A program made the position numbers and the translations under genes. Below, piece after piece: positions 41,295 to 46,944 of a DNA stretch of 46,944 nucleotides (positions within the stretch are counted from its first letter, which is position 1; each line of letters starts with the position of its first letter). The notes below the pieces were generated by a model that was not told where the DNA came from, ran no database searches, and saw nothing but the letters and a program-made list of their open reading frames with translations. Origin of the DNA: Mycobacterium sp. (GTDB taxonomy: Bacteria; Actinomycetota; Actinomycetes; Mycobacteriales; Mycobacteriaceae); NCBI GenBank assembly GCA_025966225.1, contig JAOPVI010000409.1:1-46944 (forward strand), in the 5' to 3' direction.

Positions 41295-42911
41295 CTGCCG
41301 GGCATCTTCGCGGGCACCTTCCTGATCGGCCTCCGCGAAGGCCTCGAGGCCACGCTGATCGTCAGCATCGTCGCCACGTTCCTGAGCAGAAATGGGAAGT
41401 CGGTCCGACCGATGATGGTCGGCGTAGGCCTCGCGATCCTGACCAGCGTCGCCGTCGGCGTGAGCCTCGACGTGTTGTCGACTTCGCTGCCGCAGCGTCA
41501 GCAGGAGCAGCTCGAGACCGTCATCGGCTTCGTCGCCGTCATCTTCGTGACGACGATGATCATCTGGATGAACCGGAACGCCTTCGGACTCAAGGGCGAA
41601 CTGGAATACGAAGCCGCACAAGCGATCAACAGTGGCGGATCGATGGCGCTCGTCACGATGGCATTCCTGGCCGTGCTCAAGGAGGGCTTCGAGACCGCCG
41701 TGTTCCTGCTGGCCGCCGCGCAGGCCACCCACGGCAGCCGATGGGCGGCGTTGTTCGGCGGGGTGGCCGGAATCGCCGTGGCCGTCGGCATCGGCATGGC
41801 CATCTACTTCGGCGGGCTCAAGCTCGATCTCAGTCGGTTCTTCCGAATCACCGGGGTATTCCTGATCTTCATCGCGGCCGGCCTCGTGACGGGCGCCCTG
41901 CGTACCGCGCACGAGGCCGGTTGGGTGAACGTCGGTCAACAGCAGGTCTGCGACTTCTCCTCCTGGATGCCGTCGAGATCGGTTCTGGGCGCGCTGATCA
42001 CGGGAATGTTCGGTATCCCAAGCGATCCCCGGCTCATCGAGGTACTGGGCTGGCTGTCGTACGCGACACCGGTGCTAGTAGTCTTCCTCTGGCCGGCCGG
42101 GCTTGCCGCCACCCCGCGCGCCCGCCGCAACCTGCTGGCCGCCACCGCGGGTGTGTTGGCCGCGGCGGCGCTGGCCCTGGTGTTGCTGGTGCCTGCCCAG
42201 GGCTCCGTGCCGCCCGGCGGCGAGCGCACCGCGACCCGCGCCGACGGCAGCACCGTCACCATCACCTTCATCCCGGATGGCGGGACGCCGAGCCTGGCAG
42301 TCGGCACGCCAGCTCACGATGATGCCCCCGCGATTTCGCTCAGACCCGCGGGCACCCAATCCGTGAACGGTGTCGACGCGGAGGTGTGGCAGACGCAGGT
42401 CGCGACGGATCCGGGAATCAGCTCGTCGACAACCACTCTCGAACAGCTGGCCGACCTCACCGGTGGTCGGCTGCCGGTTGGGCTGGGCACCGCGCGAACC
42501 CCAGGACCCTTCCAGGCGACCTGGACCGCGGCAACGTCCTATGACGTGGTCACCCAAGGTGATTCGCTGATCAGCGCTCGGTCCGACAGCAACCGCGTCG
42601 CCGCGCTCAGCGGCGGCGGCATCAGCACGGCGAAGACCGTCAGCCTCGGAAGCCTCGGCGACGACTGGGCCACTGCGCCCGCCGACGACACCGAAGTCGC
42701 CGCGACGATCGCCCACGCGGCCCAAGACCGCGCCGAACGTGCACTCTGGCGGGTCTGGCTGCCCATTCTGCTGGCCGCAGCGGTGGCCGTCATCGCCGTC
42801 GCTGCAGTGCGGACAGGCCGCAGCTTCCCCACAACTGAAGAAGGGCAACACAACAACAATGAAAGCGGCCATGACGAACCCGCACGCCCCGACGAGATCG
42901 GTGTCGCGTAG
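41295..42911 (+). CDS. efeU: Ferrous iron permease, FTR1 family, with C-terminal extension
   Basis: Inner-membrane iron permease. The first REGLE motif is LREGLEA at ~13-19 and the second KEGFETAVF near residue 129; about seven helices follow to residue ~280. The frame has a stop at 41256-41258 and no ATG, GTG or TTG before ATG 41412, which would remove the essential first REGLE motif. CTG at 41295 (LPGIFAGTFLIG) lies 7 nt after AGAGGA, so a CTG start is proposed. At 538 residues it is about twice E. coli EfeU: residues ~290-500 form an outside domain (TVTITFIPDGG, DLTGGRLPVGLG), then a final helix WLPILLAAAVAVIAVAAV. Confidence 0.87.
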   Translation: MPGIFAGTFLIGLREGLEATLIVSIVATFLSRNGKSVRPMMVGVGLAILTSVAVGVSLDVLSTSLPQRQQEQLETVIGFVAVIFVTTMIIWMNRNAFGLKGELEYEAAQAINSGGSMALVTMAFLAVLKEGFETAVFLLAAAQATHGSRWAALFGGVAGIAVAVGIGMAIYFGGLKLDLSRFFRITGVFLIFIAAGLVTGALRTAHEAGWVNVGQQQVCDFSSWMPSRSVLGALITGMFGIPSDPRLIEVLGWLSYATPVLVVFLWPAGLAATPRARRNLLAATAGVLAAAALALVLLVPAQGSVPPGGERTATRADGSTVTITFIPDGGTPSLAVGTPAHDDAPAISLRPAGTQSVNGVDAEVWQTQVATDPGISSSTTTLEQLADLTGGRLPVGLGTARTPGPFQATWTAATSYDVVTQGDSLISARSDSNRVAALSGGGISTAKTVSLGSLGDDWATAPADDTEVAATIAHAAQDRAERALWRVWLPILLAAAVAVIAVAAVRTGRSFPTTEEGQHNNNESGHDEPARPDEIGVA

Positions 42912-44124
42912 CTTCCTGCTGAGCGCACCTGCGCTTGCCGCCGCCACCGCACTGGCGCTGAGCGGCTGTGGCTCGCACGGCGATACGGCCAAGAGCACCA
43001 CCGCCACCTCGAGTACGGGCGGTGTCAACACCGTCAATGTCACGATGACCAATGAATCCGGCAAGGACATCTGCAAGCTCGACAAATCAAGCGTCGCAGC
43101 CGGTCCGGTGACATTCAAGGTCACCAATGCCAGCGCCCCAGGCATCACCGAGTTGGAGCTGATCAAGGACCAGCGCATCGTCGGCGAGAAGGAGAACTTG
43201 GCTCCAGGACTGGATCCGGTCTCCTTCACGGCGACACTCGACGACGGTGGCTACAGGGTGTACTGCCCGGGTGCGGGCACCGAGTACGTCGACTTCACGG
43301 TGACGGGTCAGGCCGCCGCCCCGTCCGGCACGGTGCAGACCATCATGTCCGACGGCACCAAGTCCTACGCCGCATACGTCGCCGACCAGGTCAACCAACT
43401 GGATGCGGGCGTCAAGGCACTCGACGCCGCCATCCAGTCGGGAAATGTCGAGCAGGCCAAGGTTGAGTACGCCAGGACGCGGCCGTTCTACGAGCGTTCC
43501 GAGTCGAACGTGGACGGCTTCGTGCTGCCGGGCTTCGCCGTCGACGACAACGCGGGCAACCTCGACTACCTGATCGACATGCGCGAATCGACCCCGGTGG
43601 ACGCGAAGGTGGGCTGGAAGGGTTTCCACGCCATCGAGCGAGACCTGTATCAGGGCAACGCGATCACACCGGCCACCAAGGCGCTCAGCACCGAACTGGT
43701 TGGCAATGTCGGCCAGCTCGTCGGAATCGTCGGCCCGCTTCAGTACAAGCCGGAGGACCTGGCCAACGGCGCGGCCGACCTGATCGAAGAGGTTCAGAAC
43801 ACCAAGATCACCGGCGAGGAAGAAGCCTTCAGTCACATCGACCTCGTCGACTTCGCAGGCAATGTCGAAGGCGCGCAACAGGCTTACGCGGCGCTGCGGC
43901 CCGGTCTGCAGAAGATCGACGCCAACCTGGTGACGCAACTCGATCAGCAGTTCCAGGCCGTGTTGACGGCGCTCGACGGCTACCGGGATCCCACGGCGCC
44001 AGGCGGCTACAAAGTGTGGACCCCGCAGTTGCGGGCCACCGATGCGCCGAAGCTGACCGCGGTGATCCAGCCGCTGCACGAGAGCCTCTCGACCGTCGCG
44101 CAGAAGGTCGTTGCGGCCAACTGA
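42871..44124 (+). CDS. efeO: EfeO iron-binding protein, lipoprotein
   Basis: Partner of EfeU outside the membrane. The N-terminus has a signal with lipobox LALSGC (Cys33 from the ATG at 42871), so it is predicted to be a lipoprotein and an Lgt substrate. A cupredoxin-like domain follows (VNVTMTNESGKDICKLDKSS, VYCPGAGTEYVDF), then the M75 peptidase-like domain with the metal motif GFHAIERDLYQG (HxxE). ATG at 42859 (MKAAMTNP) is an alternative start; both lie inside the efeU 3' end. 417 residues. The next gene overlaps by one base. Confidence 0.92.
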   Translation: MTNPHAPTRSVSRSFLLSAPALAAATALALSGCGSHGDTAKSTTATSSTGGVNTVNVTMTNESGKDICKLDKSSVAAGPVTFKVTNASAPGITELELIKDQRIVGEKENLAPGLDPVSFTATLDDGGYRVYCPGAGTEYVDFTVTGQAAAPSGTVQTIMSDGTKSYAAYVADQVNQLDAGVKALDAAIQSGNVEQAKVEYARTRPFYERSESNVDGFVLPGFAVDDNAGNLDYLIDMRESTPVDAKVGWKGFHAIERDLYQGNAITPATKALSTELVGNVGQLVGIVGPLQYKPEDLANGAADLIEEVQNTKITGEEEAFSHIDLVDFAGNVEGAQQAYAALRPGLQKIDANLVTQLDQQFQAVLTALDGYRDPTAPGGYKVWTPQLRATDAPKLTAVIQPLHESLSTVAQKVVAAN

Positions 44125-45407
44125 TGACCCACGATGCTGCGCCGGACGCCCCCGCCCCCACGGGGGTGTCTCGGCGCGGCATGCTCGCGGGGGCGCTGTG
44201 GGCCGGTGCCGGCGGAATTGCTGTCGGCGCGGCCGCAGGCGGTGCCACTGGCTGGGCGCTTGCACCGCACCCGCACGACGGTGACGACGTCGTCGACCTG
44301 TCCGCGAGCCACCCGTTCTACGGCCAGACTCACCAGGGCGGGGTGGCCACCGAGCCACAGCGCCACTGCGTGTTCATGACGTTCCGCTTCACCGACTCCG
44401 CGGACCGCCGCACACTGCAGAGCCTGCTGGCCCGGTGGTCGGCGGCCGCCTCGGTGCTACAGCAGGGCAAGCCGATCGGCGCGGTTCAGCCCGACAACGA
44501 GGTGCAGCCACCGGCAGACACCGGCGAAGTGTTCGGGCTGAGCCCCGCCAGCCTCACCGTGACGCTCGGGCTTGGTCCGCAGGTATTCGGTGACCGGTTC
44601 GGGCTGGGCACGCATCGGCCCGGACTGTTCAGCGAACTGCCCCACCTCAACGGCGACAATCTGGATCCGAAGTTCACCGGGGGTGACCTGAGCGTGCAGG
44701 CGTGCGCCGACGACCCACAGGTCTGCTACCACGCGGTGCGCAACCTGGCCCGGCTCGGCCGCAGCGTCGTCTACCCGAACTGGGCCGTACTGGGTTTCGG
44801 CCGCGCATCGGCCGGCCCCGGTCAGCAAACCCCGCGAAACCTGTTGGGATTCAAGGACGGAACTCGCAACATCTCGACCGACGATGACTACGCGCGGTTC
44901 GTCTGGATCAAGGGCGGAGACCAGCCATGGCTTGAGGGCGGGACCTACCAGGTGGTGCGCAAGATCCGCATGCTGATGGAGACGTGGGATACCGACCGCG
45001 TCGGCAATCAGCAGCGAATCTTCGGTCGGCACAAGGAGAACGGGGCTCCACTGACCGGCAGCGCCGAGTTCGATACCCCCGACTTCGCAGCCCGCGACAC
45101 CGCGGGCAATTTGGTGATCGACCCGCTATCACACGTCGCACTGGCCGCCCACGAGCACAACGATGGCGTCATGATCCGCCGCCGGTCCTACAACTACACC
45201 GACGGCCTTGACCCCAACGGCCAACTCAACGCCGGCCTCCTGTTCCTCTCGTACCAGAACGATCCGCGCCATTTCATGACCATTCAGAACCGGCTCGGCG
45301 CACACGATCTGCTCAACGAGTACGTCCGGCACATCGGCTCGGCGATCTTCGCGATCCCGCCCGCACCCGAGCAAGGGCACTACGTCGGTCAGCCGCTGTT
45401 TTCCTGA
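44124..45407 (+). CDS. efeB: DyP-type peroxidase of the Efe system, Tat-exported
   Basis: Heme peroxidase of 427 residues. The twin-arginine signal is VSRRGMLAGALWAGAGG (Arg17-Arg18), so it is exported folded with its heme. The DyP signature is NLLGFKDGTRNIS with the catalytic Asp, and the heme-ligand region is SHVALAAHEHND; RRRSYNYTDGLDPNGQLN is typical. In EfeUOB the peroxidase is thought to oxidise Fe2+ or act on heme at the outer face. ATG overlaps the efeO stop (TGATG). Confidence 0.95.
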   Translation: MTHDAAPDAPAPTGVSRRGMLAGALWAGAGGIAVGAAAGGATGWALAPHPHDGDDVVDLSASHPFYGQTHQGGVATEPQRHCVFMTFRFTDSADRRTLQSLLARWSAAASVLQQGKPIGAVQPDNEVQPPADTGEVFGLSPASLTVTLGLGPQVFGDRFGLGTHRPGLFSELPHLNGDNLDPKFTGGDLSVQACADDPQVCYHAVRNLARLGRSVVYPNWAVLGFGRASAGPGQQTPRNLLGFKDGTRNISTDDDYARFVWIKGGDQPWLEGGTYQVVRKIRMLMETWDTDRVGNQQRIFGRHKENGAPLTGSAEFDTPDFAARDTAGNLVIDPLSHVALAAHEHNDGVMIRRRSYNYTDGLDPNGQLNAGLLFLSYQNDPRHFMTIQNRLGAHDLLNEYVRHIGSAIFAIPPAPEQGHYVGQPLFS

Positions 45408-45433
45408 GCGGGGTGCTCGGCGAGTCAAGCACT

Positions 45434-45460
45434 CATCCACAACGACCGCCCCTGTGGATG
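45434..45460. promoter_or_regulatory. Perfect 8-bp inverted repeat between efeB and the next gene
   Basis: CATCCACA, 11-nt loop, TGTGGATG. No T-run follows. The arms read TCATCCACA and, inverted, CCATCCACA, which both fit the relaxed mycobacterial DnaA-box pattern YYNTCCACA, but nothing else suggests an origin. It could be a transcription end for efeUOB or an operator for the 45501 gene. Confidence 0.4.
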
Positions 45461-45500
45461 GCTGATTGCCCGCCTTCCCGGCGAAGCCGACGATTTCGTC

Positions 45501-45950
45501 ATGACCCATCGCGAACTGGTACCGATCCCGCCCATCGAGACGGCCACCGACCCCATCCATTCCCCTGCCGACATGCGCCAGCGTTGGCGTGCGCTCATGG
45601 GCCCGCTGGGATTCGGCGAACGGCTGCTGCGATTCAGCTTCGTCGGTCCCGACCGTCGCATGGTCAAGGTGCTGGGCGACGTGCCCATCAGATTGAGTCC
45701 GGAGCCAGAGCTCGTGCGAAGCCTCATGGTGGCGTTGAGCGGACTCGTGCATCAGGTGGGCGAAGGCAGCACGGTTGCACTGCTGTTGACCCGCCCCGGA
45801 GTGGGTCCGGTGTCGAACGCAGATCGGCAATGGTCGACGTCGCTCACCCGCACGGCAGCCGAATTCGAGGTGCCGTTGGAACCCATCTTCCGCGCCAACG
45901 ACGAAGCCCTGGTTCCGCTAGAGCCCGATGATCTGGAGGACACCGGGTAG
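45501..45950 (+). CDS. Conserved hypothetical protein
   Basis: A 149-residue soluble protein with no signal peptide or hydrophobic helix. It begins MTHRELVPIPPIETATDP; a central block reads GFGERLLRFSFVGPDRRMVKVLGDVPI and VGEGSTVALLLTRPG (given in two parts), suggesting an alpha/beta fold. The acidic end is EPDDLEDTG. I do not recognise the family; the style is that of uncharacterised actinobacterial proteins. It starts 93 bp after efeB and its stop is 4 bp from the stop of the convergent ilvA. Confidence 0.7.
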   Translation: MTHRELVPIPPIETATDPIHSPADMRQRWRALMGPLGFGERLLRFSFVGPDRRMVKVLGDVPIRLSPEPELVRSLMVALSGLVHQVGEGSTVALLLTRPGVGPVSNADRQWSTSLTRTAAEFEVPLEPIFRANDEALVPLEPDDLEDTG

Positions 45951-45954
45951 CGGC

Positions 45955-46944
45955 TCAGGTCAGGTAGCGATACGCCGGCGAACCCGGTTCCAGCGCCTCG
46001 ACGTGCATGTCGGAGTCCCGCATGCGTTCCATGAGACCGTCGAGGTCCGCCGCAGATCCGAGTTCGACGCCGACGAGCGCCTCGCCCGTCTCCCTGTTGT
46101 TCCGCTTGACGTACTCGAACAGCGTGATGTCGTCGTTCGGACCGAGCACGCCGTCGAGGAATCTGCGAAGGGCGCCCGGCTCCTGTGGGAAGTCGACCAG
46201 GAAGTAATGCTTGACGCCGAGGTGGACCAGCGACCGCTCGAGCACCTCGTTGTAGCGCGACACGTCGTTGTTTCCACCCGAGATCAGGCACACCACCGTC
46301 GACTCCGGCGCGATCGATCCTTCCGACGAGGCCTCGAGTAGCGCGGCGACCGAGAGCGCTCCGGCGGGTTCGGCGATGATGCCCTCGTTCTGGTACAGGT
46401 CGAGCATCGCCGTGCAGACGGCTCCCTCGTCGACAGTCGTGATCGACACCATGTCGCCCGCAGCCGCCAGCGCGGCGTACGGCATGGCACCCGCGCGCGC
46501 GACGGCCGCGCCGTCGACGAATTGATCGACGTCCTCGAGGGTGACGGGCTCGCCGTGGGCGAGCGCGGCGACCATCGCCGCAGCGCCTGCCGGTTCGACA
46601 CCGAGCACGGAGGTATTGGTGGTCCGCTCTGCGAGATAGGTGGTGATGCCGCTGACGCAGCCACCGCCGCCGACGGGAACGATCACCAGATCGGGTTCTG
46701 TGTCGAGTTGGCTGAGTAGCTCGACGGCGATGGTGCCCTGCCCCGCCATCGTGCGCACGTCGTCGTAGGGCGGTACCAGCGTTGCCCCGGTGCGGGCGAC
46801 GTCATCGAGCGCGGCGGCGGCGGCCACGTCGTAGGTCCTGCCGCCGACGATCAGTTCGATGAACTCGCCGCCGTGATAGCGAATCCGGTCCCGCTTCTGC
46901 TTGGGTGTCTTGGCTGGCACGTAGACGCGTCCGTGGATCCCCAT
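45955..46944 (-). CDS. ilvA: Threonine ammonia-lyase, N-terminus beyond window edge
   Basis: First enzyme of isoleucine synthesis: threonine to 2-oxobutanoate. The 329 residues visible start at VYVPAKTPKQKRDRIRYHGGEFI; PVGGGGCVSGI is the PLP phosphate loop and the C-terminal VDFPQEPGALRRFLDGVLG with EYVKRNNRETGEALVGVEL is the short single ACT-like regulatory domain. The ATG at 46942-46944 is internal to the gene: about 100 N-terminal residues, including the PLP lysine, lie to the right of the window. Convergent with the 45501 gene. Confidence 0.95.
   Translation of the reverse strand: MGIHGRVYVPAKTPKQKRDRIRYHGGEFIELIVGGRTYDVAAAAALDDVARTGATLVPPYDDVRTMAGQGTIAVELLSQLDTEPDLVIVPVGGGGCVSGITTYLAERTTNTSVLGVEPAGAAAMVAALAHGEPVTLEDVDQFVDGAAVARAGAMPYAALAAAGDMVSITTVDEGAVCTAMLDLYQNEGIIAEPAGALSVAALLEASSEGSIAPESTVVCLISGGNNDVSRYNEVLERSLVHLGVKHYFLVDFPQEPGALRRFLDGVLGPNDDITLFEYVKRNNRETGEALVGVELGSAADLDGLMERMRDSDMHVEALEPGSPAYRYLT

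Overview
The window is a GC-rich (roughly two-thirds G+C by eye) actinobacterial chromosome segment whose gene order closely matches the trp-his-nad-bio-tre region of Mycobacterium (in M. tuberculosis, from memory, roughly Rv1614 back to Rv1559). Extra genes such as efeUOB, and the TetR-type biotin regulator, suggest a Mycolicibacterium-type environmental mycobacterium. Coding density is very high, GTG starts and 1-8 bp stop/start overlaps are common, and no stretch longer than 300 bp lacks a gene. I see no tRNA, rRNA, insertion sequence, prophage or CRISPR array.

Layout. 1-6786 (minus): trp operon trpE - membrane protein - trpC - trpB - trpA - lgt, with lgt running off the left edge and carrying a repetitive acidic tail. 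6849-8145 (plus): BcpB-type peroxiredoxin and an ABC ATPase. 8173-14722 (minus): his operon hisD-hisC-hisB-hisH-priA-impC-hisF-hisI. 14802-15904 (plus): deazaflavin-type oxidoreductase and LysE-type exporter. 15908-17910: a decayed patch with head-to-head 3' remnants of an alcohol dehydrogenase and a TetR regulator, then two related small proteins with a gene relic between them. 18053-21593 (minus): nadA-nadB-nadC, divergent from nrtR (Nudix-like regulator), with a perfect 8-bp-arm palindrome between them. 22382-24428: lipase converging on a four-helix membrane protein. 24457-32790: biotin block (bsaP, bioB, bioQ, LuxR-family ATPase regulator, 2H phosphoesterase, bioD, bioF, bioA). 32901-41159 (plus): membrane acyltransferase/SGNH protein, then treX-treY-treZ. 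41295-45407 (plus): efeUOB iron uptake behind an IdeR-like box. 45501-46944: a small unknown protein and the C-terminal part of ilvA, cut by the right edge.

The genes are mainly primary metabolism: tryptophan, histidine, NAD, biotin, trehalose from glycogen, ferrous iron import and isoleucine. Two links stand out. PriA (HisA type) probably also does the TrpF step, since no trpF is in the trp operon here. Local regulators sit beside their targets with readable operators: NrtR for nadABC, BioQ for bioB/bioQ and bioFD, IdeR for efeUOB.

The least ordinary sequence content is small-scale: a short repeat used as the junction between genes in three operons, in-frame repeat expansions inside HisD, NadB and Lgt, and an apparent CTG start codon for EfeU. 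I found no clearly new multi-gene system; the repeat modules are the best candidates for something under-described.
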